Shown here: piece after piece, positions 7,344 to 15,774 of the stretch
How positions within the stretch are numbered: the first letter of the stretch is position 1
Layout: every line of letters starts with the position of its first letter
Source of the DNA: CBDAKK01 sp965196605
Lineage (GTDB): Bacteria; Spirochaetota; Spirochaetia; WTKD01; G963693115
Reading direction: 5' to 3'
Assembly (NCBI GenBank): GCA_965196605.1
Contig: CBDAKK010000001.1
Location: 248,001-312,000 of the forward strand
Length of the DNA stretch: 64,000 nucleotides
Notes under the pieces: model-generated
What the model was told of the DNA's origin: nothing
Seen by the model: the letters and a program-made list of their open reading frames with translations, nothing else
The model's database searches: none
Translations under genes and position numbers: made by a program

Positions 7344-10292
7344 ATGAGTTTCACCCTCGTTCACCACCAAGAAAGCGACTTTGCAAAAGGAGTAATGTAC
7401 CATTACAGGCACGACAGAACGGGCTGTGAAGTCATACACATGCACAACGACGATGCAGAAAACGCCTTTGTGTTCTCCGTTCCAACACAGCCAAGCGACT
7501 CAAGTGGCGTAGCCCACATTTTAGAACACACCGTCCTCTGCGGCTCTCAAAAGCACCAAACCAAAGCGCCCTTTCACCACCTCTTTGAGGGCAGCTGCAA
7601 AACCTACCTCAACGCCCTCACCTACCCCGACCGCACCCTCTACCCCGGAGCCTCCACCATAAAACAAGACCTCTTCAACCTCCTCGACGTCTACGCAGAT
7701 GCAGTATGGTTTCCCCTCCTGCGCGAGTCCTTCTTTCGCCAAGAGGGCTTCCACTTTATCAACACCGCCCAAAAAGACGCGCAAGCCACACCACAAACCG
7801 CAGGCGTTGTCTTCAACGAAATGAAGGGCGCATACTCCGAGCGAGAAGAACTCATATCCAATGCAATGCACCACGCGCTCTTCCCCCACAACCTCTACAA
7901 CCTTGACAGCGGAGGCGATCCGCGCGACATACCCTTGCTCAGCTACCAAGCGTTTGTAGCCTTTCACAAACAATGGTACAGACCCGAATACACCAAAATA
8001 CTCCTATACGGCAACATAGAAACACAAGAATACTTAGACCGACTCGAAACACAGCACCTCTCACGCTGGAGCGAAAAACCCCAAGCCGCCTACAGCCCCA
8101 TAACCCTACACAAACCCGTGCGCACAGAACCCGAGCTGCGCGTAGCCGTACCACAACTTGCAGGCGAAGAAAACAAACACTCGGTGGACATAGCATGGGC
8201 ACTCCCATTTTCAACAACCGCTACACAACAACGAATGACCATGGCCTTTTTACACTCCGTCCTCATGGCCATTCCGGGCTCCCCGCTGCGCAAGGCACTG
8301 CTCGACAGCGGCTTGGGAGAAGACATAAGCCACCTCTCGGGCTACGAAGGCAGCCTCTATCAAGTTGTCTATGACATAGGCCTCACCGGCGTAGCAAGCC
8401 AGTCCGTACCCAAGGTAGCCCCCTTCATACACACCCAGCTCCAAAGCATAATAGAAGACGGCTTTGACACCCAACTCATAGAGGCAGCGCTACACCGAAC
8501 GGAGTTTTACTACAAAGAATCACTCACCAACACCGAGCGCAAAATACGATGGCTCACATCACTAGCGCGCACATGGCTCTACGGCGGCGATGTATACGCA
8601 GACACCCAGCCCCTCAACGCCATAAACCTGCTGAAAGAACAACTGCACAAGCCCACGTACCTCAGCACCTTTGCGCGCAGCGCACTGCTCCAAAACACCC
8701 ACAAGGTCGTAGCCATTGCGCAACCCGACAAGGGATATAACAAAACGCAACAAGACCAAGAGCAGCAACGCATACAAACACAATGGAACAAGCAAGAAGC
8801 CAAGCAAAAGCAGTATTGGCACGACATAGAACAACAAATAACAGCACAAGAGCAGCAGCAAGACTCCCCAGAAGCCATTGCAAGCATTCCACGACTGCAC
8901 GTAGGCGACCTACCACGCAAGGTAGAAGTATGGGACGAAGAACAAGTACTCCCGCAGCTCCTCCCCCATGGCGTGCAATGGCTTGCGCATGAGGACAACG
9001 ACATTGTCTACCTATGGCTACACTTTGACGTAACAGACCTAGCCCAAGCGCACCAGACACAAGGGGGCACACAGGGCATGCTACTACAAACCCTTGCCTC
9101 CACCTTTACTGACCTCGGCACAACCACATGCCCCTACGACGCCCTTGCAGTACGCATACGCAAAATAAGCGGCGTATTTCACGCATACATAAACCCCATG
9201 GCAAGCGCCACCGGAGAAGCAAAGGTGTTTGTAAGCATTGGCGTACACGCCATGAGCAAGCACATAGCAGAAAGCAGCGCGCTTATACTGCAACTATGCA
9301 CCAGCATTGCCTATGAGAACACGCAACGGCTTACGCAAATACTCCATGAAGAACACAGCACCATAAAAGCGCGCATGATGTACTACGGCACGCAGTTTGC
9401 CATGCTCAAAGCAGCCGCGCGCTACAGCACGCTTGCTGAGGTTGACGACAACCACAATGCCCACAAAGCCATACAACACCTTGCACGGTACATAGAAACC
9501 CCCTCCGCACTTTCCACACTCACCAGCTCGCTCCCACACCTTGCCCGCATGGTGTACGCAAAAAACAGGCTGCGCTGCACCGTGGTAGCCTCCCCAAAGC
9601 ACAAAGCAGCAGTTGAACAAGCACTCACTCCCCTCATACAACAACTGCCCCACGATGAAAGCTACAACAAGGGCACACTCCCAAACGCCATAAACAGAGC
9701 CACACAAGGACTGGTGCGCAAGGCCTTTTACATACCCAGCCAAGTCTCATATAACGCATGCGTGCTACCAAGCGTCAGCTACACAGACGAAACCTACGTT
9801 GCACATGCCATGGTCGGACGCATGGCCTCTTCCACACTGTGGGAAAGCATACGCATGAAGTACGGTGCCTACGGCGCAGGCTGCAGCGTTGACGGGGCAG
9901 AACAACTTATGGAATTTTACACCTACCGCGACCCCAACATAGAAACAAGCTACCACGCCTTTTTTGACGCCCTGAAGAAGATAGAACAAGGCGCAGGCAG
10001 CCAAGACGAACTAGAAAAACTTACCATAGGCATGGTAGGCGAGGCCCTAAAACCCGCCTCACCCTCAAGAAAGGGCATGGTAGCCTATGAACGCATGATA
10101 TGCGGCATTACCACGCAGCTGCGCCAAGACATACGCGAACGCACCCTCAGCCTCACGCGCAAACAAGTAACAAGCGCAGCGGCACAAGCGCTAGCACGGC
10201 AAAACCAAGCAAGCTTTGCATCCTTTTGTAGCAAGGACGCAGCACAAGCCCAAACATGGCACTGGGACAGCACAGAAGACACCGCCACTTGA
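7344..10292 (+). CDS. M16C-family zinc metallopeptidase (PreP/Cym1-like)
   Basis: 982 residues, the normal size for single-chain M16C oligopeptidases, which degrade peptides in an enclosed chamber made of two homologous halves. The inverted zinc motif HILEH is at residues 58-62 (GVAHILEHTVLCGSQKH), the substrate segment SCKTYLNALTYPDRTLYP follows, and the distal zinc-ligand region is FNEMKGAYSE. The C-terminal half (from about 520) lacks a zinc motif, as expected. The frame is open upstream to 7104, but those 80 codons are dispersed-repeat sequence; the conserved protein begins at MSFTLVHH, so I start at 7344. The ribosome-binding site is weak. The coding strand is C-rich, fitting a lagging-strand gene. 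Confidence 0.93.
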   Translation: MSFTLVHHQESDFAKGVMYHYRHDRTGCEVIHMHNDDAENAFVFSVPTQPSDSSGVAHILEHTVLCGSQKHQTKAPFHHLFEGSCKTYLNALTYPDRTLYPGASTIKQDLFNLLDVYADAVWFPLLRESFFRQEGFHFINTAQKDAQATPQTAGVVFNEMKGAYSEREELISNAMHHALFPHNLYNLDSGGDPRDIPLLSYQAFVAFHKQWYRPEYTKILLYGNIETQEYLDRLETQHLSRWSEKPQAAYSPITLHKPVRTEPELRVAVPQLAGEENKHSVDIAWALPFSTTATQQRMTMAFLHSVLMAIPGSPLRKALLDSGLGEDISHLSGYEGSLYQVVYDIGLTGVASQSVPKVAPFIHTQLQSIIEDGFDTQLIEAALHRTEFYYKESLTNTERKIRWLTSLARTWLYGGDVYADTQPLNAINLLKEQLHKPTYLSTFARSALLQNTHKVVAIAQPDKGYNKTQQDQEQQRIQTQWNKQEAKQKQYWHDIEQQITAQEQQQDSPEAIASIPRLHVGDLPRKVEVWDEEQVLPQLLPHGVQWLAHEDNDIVYLWLHFDVTDLAQAHQTQGGTQGMLLQTLASTFTDLGTTTCPYDALAVRIRKISGVFHAYINPMASATGEAKVFVSIGVHAMSKHIAESSALILQLCTSIAYENTQRLTQILHEEHSTIKARMMYYGTQFAMLKAAARYSTLAEVDDNHNAHKAIQHLARYIETPSALSTLTSSLPHLARMVYAKNRLRCTVVASPKHKAAVEQALTPLIQQLPHDESYNKGTLPNAINRATQGLVRKAFYIPSQVSYNACVLPSVSYTDETYVAHAMVGRMASSTLWESIRMKYGAYGAGCSVDGAEQLMEFYTYRDPNIETSYHAFFDALKKIEQGAGSQDELEKLTIGMVGEALKPASPSRKGMVAYERMICGITTQLRQDIRERTLSLTRKQVTSAAAQALARQNQASFASFCSKDAAQAQTWHWDSTEDTAT

Positions 10293-10309
10293 CCACAAGA
10301 CGCGTTACC

Positions 10310-10645
10310 TTTGTGGGGGCAAGCTTGCCCTTGTGGGGGGTGTCCCCCCACACCCCCCTGCGGAGTAAGACGCGATATTTGCGCTACGCGCGCGAGGCTG
10401 CACGCCATGGTTCACACGGTGTGTTGCTCACGCTATCTGTTGCCAAGACGCAACACCCAATAAGCAATATACTCGGATGGCCGTTCTTTTTCTTTTCTTT
10501 TAACATCCCTGTCAGCCAATGCGTGCCATCCATGGCACGGCTGTGAGGACGCAAGAGAAGAAAAGTCGAGAGCCGAAGGCGAACGGCTAGAAACGATTAA
10601 AATAAGTGTCGCGAAGCGACACAAAGATGGAGCTTATAGCAAAAG
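10310..10645. repeat. Rearranged composite element, copy B
   Basis: Starts with a G-run/C-run hairpin and GTAAGACGC in inverted orientation (10310-10450), then continues with an R2 portion in forward orientation (10505-10645: AAAAGTCGAGAGCCGAAGGC, then ATTAAAATAAGTGTCGC and GATGGAGCTTATAGCAA). The opposite orientation of its halves compared with copies A and C points to rearrangement between copies. Confidence 0.65.
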
Positions 10646-10776
10646 AACCAAAAAGAAAAGAAAAACATCCTGTGTGGCTACGCCATAGGGACTAAGGCAC
10701 GGGTATAGGAAGCTACGCGGGTGGGGCTAACGCCGTAGGAAATAAGATACAAGAGCAATTATGAAGGAAGCACCAA

Positions 10777-10840
10777 AGTCACGAGCGAAGCGAGGGGATG
10801 CAAACTATTGCATAAGCACCGCTGTGCGGCGCAAGCATGA
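10777..10840 (-). repeat. Dispersed repeat R1, inverted copy
   Basis: Inverted partial copy: CACGAGCGAAGCGAGGGGAT, then GCAAACTATTGCATAAGCAC and GCTGTGCGGCGCAAG. The hairpin GCACCGC/GCGGTGC of the other copies is disrupted here. Confidence 0.75.
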
Positions 10841-10997
10841 GGACTGTATGGAAGTAAGTTTGTATGAGTGCGTTGCGAGTGGGTGAGTAGCAGCAAGTAT
10901 GAAATGAGCTTGTTTTGCGTTGTATGTGATATTGCGTAGTTACTCTAACATGGTGCTCCATGGGGGGTTGGGGGCACACTTGCTCTGAGCATGTCTC

Positions 10998-11101
10998 GTA
11001 GCATGCTGCGCTGGAGTACTGCATTATGCTGTAGTGGTACCAGATACAGCGCTGTCAGGGTGTCTGACATAGTGCTGTCAGACTTACACGCAGCATGCTA
11101 C
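10998..11101. repeat. Inverted-repeat unit with internal hairpins
   Basis: GTAGCATGCTGCG (10998-11010) faces its exact complement CGCAGCATGCTAC (11089-11101). Between them GTCTGACATAGTGCTGTCAGAC contains a perfect eight-pair stem. It lies downstream of the HU-like gene on that gene's strand. It could be a small mobile-element remnant or a structured RNA. Confidence 0.6.
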
Positions 11102-11141
11102 TGGGGAGTGGAGCCACATGCAGCGCATGCCCCAAGCAAGA

Positions 11142-11158
11142 GGCAGTGGGACACTGCC
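11142..11158 (-). terminator. Hairpin after the HU-like gene
   Basis: GGCAGTG and CACTGCC form a perfect seven-pair stem with a three-base loop, about 20 bp past the stop of the 11178-11885 gene. It is followed by TCTTGCTT rather than a clean T-run, so termination is only plausible. Confidence 0.4.
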
Positions 11159-11177
11159 GTAGCAGCGCGCTTCGGGC

Positions 11178-11885
11178 TTAGAGCACTGTAAGCGTGTGAG
11201 GAAAAACGCCTTTACGCGTGTGCGCAAGTGCCGTGCCGCTGCCATTAAACTGGGTGCGTACCTCAAGGGTGTAGGTGCCTTTGGGCAGCGTAGGCACCAT
11301 GACAATAAGACATGCGGGTTTGTTTGCCACCAATGTGACAACCTTGTACGGGGTTTTGTGTGCGTCCACAAAGTACACGCCGTTTTCAGCATGCTCTCCG
11401 GTAATTTTAAGCAGGCTGCCCACTATTTCCACCACGCCCCCTGCGGTAATTACATTGTTCAGCGTACCACTCACCGCGTCTTTTACTTCTAGCAAGTGCG
11501 GCATGGGGTCAGCGGCAGCTACTTTCTCCACGCTTATGGAATCCAGTACTTTTTTTAGCACTACCCCCGCGTGCATGCTCAAGTTGATGTGGTGGCGCTT
11601 GGGGTCAAAGCTGTCTCCTACCCCATCAAAGACGCCTTGTATCGAAAGTTGTGTTTTAAATGCGCCTATGTTGACGCACTCCCCCGCCTTGGTTATTTCC
11701 GCAAGCACTTCAAAAAAGGTGTTCAAGACTGCAAGGGTGTCTGTTTTGGTTACCGTTGTTCCCTTTTGCACCATGCGCGCCACCACACTCTCAAAGTTGT
11801 GGACTTTTACCCCTTCCATCCGTGCTTGGTAGTCATGCGGTGATGCTGTTAATGCTGATTCGGTGAGCGAATACTGCAAACTCAT
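11178..11885 (-). CDS. HU-like DNA-binding protein with C-terminal DUF4469 (Ig-like) domain
   Basis: About 235 residues. The first ~125 resemble the HU/IHF-like fold of the HU-HIG group (VVARMVQKGTTVTKTDTLAV, GECVNIGAFKTQLSIQGVFD); from about 145 a beta-rich domain fits DUF4469 (VEIVGSLLKITGEH, LPKGTYTLEVRTQFNGSGT). Known relatives are common in Bacteroidetes and spirochetes, and their role is poorly defined. The frame stays open upstream to 12065 through repeat DNA, but ATG 11885 has GGAGG five bases upstream and an extended -10 box at 11940, so the shorter form is real. It stands alone among dispersed repeats. Confidence 0.75.
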   Translation of the reverse strand: MSLQYSLTESALTASPHDYQARMEGVKVHNFESVVARMVQKGTTVTKTDTLAVLNTFFEVLAEITKAGECVNIGAFKTQLSIQGVFDGVGDSFDPKRHHINLSMHAGVVLKKVLDSISVEKVAAADPMPHLLEVKDAVSGTLNNVITAGGVVEIVGSLLKITGEHAENGVYFVDAHKTPYKVVTLVANKPACLIVMVPTLPKGTYTLEVRTQFNGSGTALAHTRKGVFPHTLTVL

Positions 11886-11939
11886 AATGTCCTCCATGGG
11901 CACGTGGTGTGCGGCGTACCCGTGCATGTGTGCTATGTC

Positions 11940-11945
11940 ATTATA
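11940..11945 (-). promoter_or_regulatory. Extended -10 promoter of the HU-like gene
   Basis: TGCTATAATG on the minus strand gives a perfect TATAAT with the TGn extension. No clear -35 box is visible, as is common for extended -10 promoters. It leaves a leader of about 47 bases and supports the start at 11885. Confidence 0.65.
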
Positions 11946-12097
11946 GCACGTTTGTAACTCAGGCTTTACCTTGGGGGGGAGTAACTCCCACAGCGGCTTT
12001 TTCTTTGATGCAAGTTCCATCTTTGCTTCACTACGTTCCATCCTTGGCGCTCTTATTTGCCCCATCCGTGGGGCGAGCGTCCGCTATTAGTTGTTTG

Positions 12098-12168
12098 CAT
12101 CCGTACCGTCCTTGGCAGCCTATGCGTAGCATCCCTGCTACGGCTGTCGCCTTCGGCTCTCGACTTTC
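12098..12168 (+). repeat. Dispersed repeat R4, copy 2
   Basis: Almost identical to 6938-7006, in the same orientation and again followed within a few hundred bases by R1 and the composite element. The two loci therefore share a larger common arrangement. Confidence 0.75.
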
Positions 12169-12193
12169 TTTGGTACTCTTCTTTTTTTTCTTT

Positions 12194-12283
12194 TGATGCA
12201 AGCTCCATGTTTGCACCGCACAGCGGTGCTTATGCAATAGTTTGCATCCCCTCGCTTCGCTCGTGAGCGTCATCACAGCCGCC
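12194..12283 (+). repeat. Dispersed repeat R1, copy 3
   Basis: Full R1 with an intact GCACCGCACAGCGGTGC hairpin, running directly into composite element copy C. Confidence 0.85.
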
Positions 12284-12605
12284 CCATGGACGGGGCGCAT
12301 TGGCTGCCATGGATGGTAAAAAAGAAAAGTCGGGAGCCGTAGGCGAGCGGCTAGAAACGTTAAATGGAGCGGAGCAAACGACCGCCCCAATGGACGGGGC
12401 TGAGGGGACGCCATGGACGGTGCGACACAGAGATGGAGCTTATAGCAAGTACAGCCGTCCGAGCCATCATCGTACCGCGTCACGCGTCTTGGCAACAAGA
12501 GGTGTGCGCACAAAGCGCAAGCAGAACACACACGGCGTGCAGCCTCGCGCGCGGAGCGCAGAGCAGCGTCTTACCCCACGGGGGGTGTGGGGGCTACTCC
12601 CCCAC
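12284..12605 (+). repeat. Composite dispersed element R2-R3, copy C
   Basis: Same order as copy A, with an additional 60 bp (ACCGCCCCAATGGACGGGGC) inserted in the R2 part. It ends in the hairpin GGGGGCTACTCCCCC just before the dehydrogenase gene. The same insertion occurs inverted at about 56790-56830. Confidence 0.75.
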
Positions 12606-12629
12606 TAGGTAAAATGTTGTGTGTTTTAA

Positions 12630-12635
12630 TATAAT
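12630..12635 (+). promoter_or_regulatory. Likely -10 box of the dehydrogenase-aldolase pair
   Basis: A perfect TATAAT lies 16 bases before the ATG at 12652, directly after the repeat element ends. There is no convincing -35 box, so the promoter may be partly formed by the repeat junction. Confidence 0.4.
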
Positions 12636-12651
12636 AAATGATAGTTAAACT

Positions 12652-13497
12652 ATGAAAACATATGCGCTTATAACGGGTGCTTCCGCGGGCATAGGTAAGG
12701 CCTATGCGTATGCGTTTGCACAGCGGGGTTATAACCTTGTGCTTGTAGCACGACGCAAGGAATTACTAGAAGAAATACAGAAGGACATAGTGGCCTTACA
12801 TGGTGTAGAGGTGCGTTGTTACGACATTGACTTGACCAGTACACAGATGCGAGAGCAGCTTGTGCAAGCAGTGGAGTCTCTCCCCCTTGAGGTGCTGGTT
12901 AACAATGCGGGCTTTGGGGATTATGGGGCTTTTCATGGTTCTGTTCTTGAAAAGCAGCTTGCCATGGTTGAGTTAAACATAGGTGCGCTTGTGCATATGA
13001 CGCATGCGCTGTTGTCGAGGTTGCAGCATACCGTTGCAAACAACTATAGTAAGGCGGCCTATGTTATGAACATAGGTTCTGTTGCGGGTTTTATACCGGG
13101 GCCATTTATGGCAAACTACTTTGCCACCAAGGCGTATGTGCAGTCTTTGAGTGAAGCCCTTGCCGAGGAGTGTTGCAGAGCAAACAGCGCTACTCCTGTG
13201 CATGTGTGCGTGGTGTGTCCAGGGCCTACGCAAAGTGAGTTTGGGAAAGTGGCAAGTCTTAGTGGAGAGAATGATGCCTTTGCGCAGTCTTTTAGAGAAA
13301 GCAGGTGGAATAAGATTCCTACGGCTGAGTCCTTGGTGGAGTATTCTATAACGCGCATGCTGTACAAAAAGCGTGTCATAATACATGGGCCTAAGCTTAC
13401 CTTGTTTTATTGGCTCTCTCGCTTAGTACCGCGCATTGTAATAACGAAGATAATGAGTGGCTTGCGGTCTACTCGTAAAAAACACAGTAATACCTAG
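12652..13497 (+). CDS. Short-chain dehydrogenase/reductase
   Basis: 281 residues of the classical SDR type, an NAD(P)-dependent oxidoreductase with a Rossmann fold. The cofactor motif TGASAGIG is at residues 8-15, NNAG at 84-87, and the catalytic Ser143, Tyr156 and Lys160 are present (NYFATKAYVQS). The C-terminal 40 residues carry a hydrophobic basic segment (LTLFYWLSRLVPRIVITKIM) that may attach the protein to the membrane, as in DltE/YqjQ-like ketoreductases. The substrate cannot be told. It ends 8 bp before the aldolase gene, so the two are probably co-transcribed. The coding strand is G-rich, opposite to plus-strand genes elsewhere in the window. Confidence 0.9.
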   Translation: MKTYALITGASAGIGKAYAYAFAQRGYNLVLVARRKELLEEIQKDIVALHGVEVRCYDIDLTSTQMREQLVQAVESLPLEVLVNNAGFGDYGAFHGSVLEKQLAMVELNIGALVHMTHALLSRLQHTVANNYSKAAYVMNIGSVAGFIPGPFMANYFATKAYVQSLSEALAEECCRANSATPVHVCVVCPGPTQSEFGKVASLSGENDAFAQSFRESRWNKIPTAESLVEYSITRMLYKKRVIIHGPKLTLFYWLSRLVPRIVITKIMSGLRSTRKKHSNT

Positions 13498-13505
13498 GGG
13501 GATAT

Positions 13506-14585
13506 ATGAATACTTTTAGTCTAAGACCGGGCGTCTTATATGGCAAGGAGCTGAAGGAGGTTTTTGAATATTGCAAGGAGGCTTCTTGTGCTTTGCCTGC
13601 TGTTAATGTCATTGGCTCAAGCTCAATAAACGCGGCGTTATACGCAGCGCAGAAGGCGTCTGCACCCATCATCATTCAGTTTTCGCAGGGTGGTGGCGTT
13701 TTTAATGCGGGTAAGCATGCGGACAACACGGACAACCGAGCTGCGGTTATGGGCGCGGTAACGGGTGCTTTGCATATACACAAGCTTGCTGCGCTCTACG
13801 GCGTGTCTGTTATTTTGCATACTGACCACTGCGCGCGTAAGATTATAAGCTGGGTGGATGGACTGCTCACCGAGAATGAGGGCTTTTTTGCAGAGCATAA
13901 GCGGCCTTTGTATAGCTCGCACATGCTTGACCTTTCGGAAGAACCGCTTGAGGAGAACATTGCAACGTGCGCGCAGTACTTAGAGCGCATGGCTAAGGTG
14001 GACTTGGCTTTGGAAATAGAGCTTGGCGTTACTGGTGGTGAAGAAGATGGTGTTGATAATACGGATGTAGATGCTTCGCGCTTGTATACGCAGCCAGAAG
14101 AGGTGTTGCAAGCCTATGACGCGCTTAAGGATATTGGGCAGTTTACGGTTGCGGCGGCCTTTGGTAACACGCACGGGGTGTACAAGCCCGGTAATGTAAA
14201 GCTTACTCCTGAGATTCTCAAGAATTCGCAGGAGCTTGTGCAAAGGGAGCGCGGTACGGGGGCTAAGCCACTTGATCTTGTCTTTCATGGGGGCTCGGGT
14301 TCCGAAAAGGCAAAGATAGACGAGGCGGTTTCGTACGGGGTTGTGAAGATGAACATAGACACGGATACTCAGTGGGCTTTTTGTGAGCCGGTGCGTGAGT
14401 ATATGGATGAAAAGCACGACTACCTTATGTCGCAAATTGGTAATCCTGAGGGTGATGATAAACCGAATAAGAAGCATATAGACCCGCGCGTGTGGCTTAT
14501 TAAGGGGGAAGATGGTATAACGAAGCGCTTGCTAGAAGCATATAAGGACTTGAATTCCTTCGAGAAGTTTGCGTATAAGGGTTAA
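13506..14585 (+). CDS. fbaA: Class II fructose-bisphosphate aldolase
   Basis: 359 residues, the length of the E. coli-type (class IIA) enzyme, which splits fructose 1,6-bisphosphate in glycolysis using zinc. The zinc and catalytic segment LHTDHCARK has Asp107 and His108, the second metal region is LALEIELGVTGGEEDG, and the phosphate-binding segments HGVYKPGNVKL and LVFHGGSGSEKAKI are intact. AGGGGGAT lies just before the ATG at 13506. An efficient terminator follows 15 bases after the stop. Confidence 0.97.
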   Translation: MNTFSLRPGVLYGKELKEVFEYCKEASCALPAVNVIGSSSINAALYAAQKASAPIIIQFSQGGGVFNAGKHADNTDNRAAVMGAVTGALHIHKLAALYGVSVILHTDHCARKIISWVDGLLTENEGFFAEHKRPLYSSHMLDLSEEPLEENIATCAQYLERMAKVDLALEIELGVTGGEEDGVDNTDVDASRLYTQPEEVLQAYDALKDIGQFTVAAAFGNTHGVYKPGNVKLTPEILKNSQELVQRERGTGAKPLDLVFHGGSGSEKAKIDEAVSYGVVKMNIDTDTQWAFCEPVREYMDEKHDYLMSQIGNPEGDDKPNKKHIDPRVWLIKGEDGITKRLLEAYKDLNSFEKFAYKG

Positions 14586-14600
14586 CCGATACGCTTATGA

Positions 14601-14636
14601 GTAGCCCGCGCATTTTTGTGCGGGCTTTGTTATTTG
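14601..14636 (+). terminator. Rho-independent terminator after the aldolase gene
   Basis: AGCCCGCGCA and TGTGCGGGCT pair around a T-rich loop, followed by TTTGTTATTTGTTT. It separates the plus-strand aldolase operon from the convergent glycosyltransferase. Confidence 0.8.
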
Positions 14637-15728
14637 TTTGTGCGTCTTTGCCTAAAGACAAACTTGGAGGCGCCGAGAAAGTTCCAAAGCATGCCGCCTG
14701 CAATACCAATGGCTTGTGCTATGACGAGGTAAGGCAGGGGGTACAAAAAGAGTATGAGGTTTAACAAGAGGAGGTTTATGCCCAGCCCTCCGAGCGCTAC
14801 GCCGAGGTATTTTATTGCTCCTCGTAGGCTTGGGGCTGTGTTCTGCGTGTGCTTTTGAAAGGTAATGCTGTGGTTGAGTGCGTAGTTGACCAGCGCTGTT
14901 ATGAGAAAGCACAGGGTGCTTGTAAGTGAGGGGTTTACTCCGAGGAGGTCTGCGAGCAAGAAAAACAGGCTCACGTTTACCAGCATGCCTGTTGCACCTA
15001 TGCAGGCAAAGAGCGCAAATTCGACGTAGCGTTGGGTAAAGCGCAGGGTCAAGACGCTGAACAAGGCTTCTTTCATAATTGAGGCGTCCATTTTGGACTC
15101 TCCTTCTTTGCGGTCTGCAAAGATTATGGGGACTTCCGTACCCTTATAGCCTTGTTTGTGCGCGCGGTATTTGAGTTCAACTTGGAATACGTAGCCACGG
15201 GCGCTTGTCTGTGGTAGTATGGTTTCTAGTACCTCGCGTTTCCAAATGTTAAAGCCGCCTGTTTGGTCGTGGTAGGGTGAGGCTAAGCACATGCGCGCGT
15301 AAAGAGAGCCTCCACGGGAGAGTATTCGCCGTCCTATGCTCCAGTCTGCCACTCCTCCTGACTTTACGTATCGTGAGCCTATGGCGAAGTCGTGGGTCTG
15401 TACTGCATTAAATAAATCTGCAAGGTACTTGGGGTCGTGGGAAAAGTCGGCGTCCATTTGACAGAGGTAGGCATAGTCTCTTTCCATGGCCCACGCAAAC
15501 CCACCTTGTACGCGTGTGCAAGTCCATCTTTTTTTCATTGATTACCAAGTGGAGATTTGCGTATTCTGCTTGTAAGGTTTTTACCTTGTCAGCGGTGCCA
15601 TCGGGTGAGCTGTCGTCTACTACGAGTACATCGCCTTCTATGTTTTTTGCTGCTATTGCGCGTATTATTTTTTCTATTGTGGAAACTTCATTATAAGTGG
15701 GAATGATGATGATGTAACTGTTTATAAT
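14630..15728 (-). pseudogene. Frameshifted GT2 polyprenyl-phosphate glycosyltransferase with GtrA membrane domain
   Basis: A dolichol-phosphate-mannose-synthase-like GT2 domain followed by a four-helix GtrA domain. The intact frame (14630-15538) has the catalytic MDADFSHDP, IGSRYVKSGG and TGGFNIWKREVL. The N-terminal third lies in another frame: SYIIIIPTYNEVST, then VLVVDDSSPDGTADKV, up to a run of seven A residues; DGLAHAYKVG continues in the third frame; then FAWAMERDY resumes in the main frame. One added A and one added T, about 30 bases apart, would restore a perfect protein. No ATG, GTG or TTG start or ribosome-binding site is visible before the N-terminal segment, although TATAAT lies at 15751-15756. 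Sequencing error is the alternative. Confidence 0.8.
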
Positions 15729-15750
15729 GGCTAGAAGTGTGTGTAACTTT

Positions 15751-15756
15751 ATTATA
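15751..15756 (-). promoter_or_regulatory. -10 box upstream of the broken glycosyltransferase
   Basis: A perfect TATAAT on the minus strand, about 20 bases before the first homologous codon. No matching -35 box was seen. If used, it would be the promoter of the frameshifted gene. Confidence 0.35.
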
Positions 15757-15774
15757 ATACTTACTTGTGCCAGT

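Larger units (their letters stand above)
10293..11177. other. Gene-free stretch with rearranged repeats and nested hairpins
   Basis: No supported gene. The left part holds pieces of the dispersed elements (an inverted R3 hairpin at about 10310-10360, an R2 piece at 10505-10645, an inverted R1 at 10777-10840). The right part, from about 10990, holds a set of perfect inverted repeats described separately. Confidence 0.7.
11946..12651. other. Gene-free stretch made of repeats
   Basis: Holds a partial R1 (about 12005-12050), R4 (12098-12168), R1 (12194-12283) and the composite element copy C (12284-12605). The last 45 bases carry the promoter region of the dehydrogenase gene. The reading frames across it are translations of repeats. 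Confidence 0.7.

Noticed and set aside
11886..12065. Longer form of the HU-like protein
   Set aside because: The upstream codons cross a promoter (-10 at 11940) and repeat DNA; a strong ribosome-binding site precedes the ATG at 11885.
12031..12531. 166-codon minus frame across repeats
   Set aside because: It covers R1, R4 and the composite element only; similar frames appear wherever these repeats occur.
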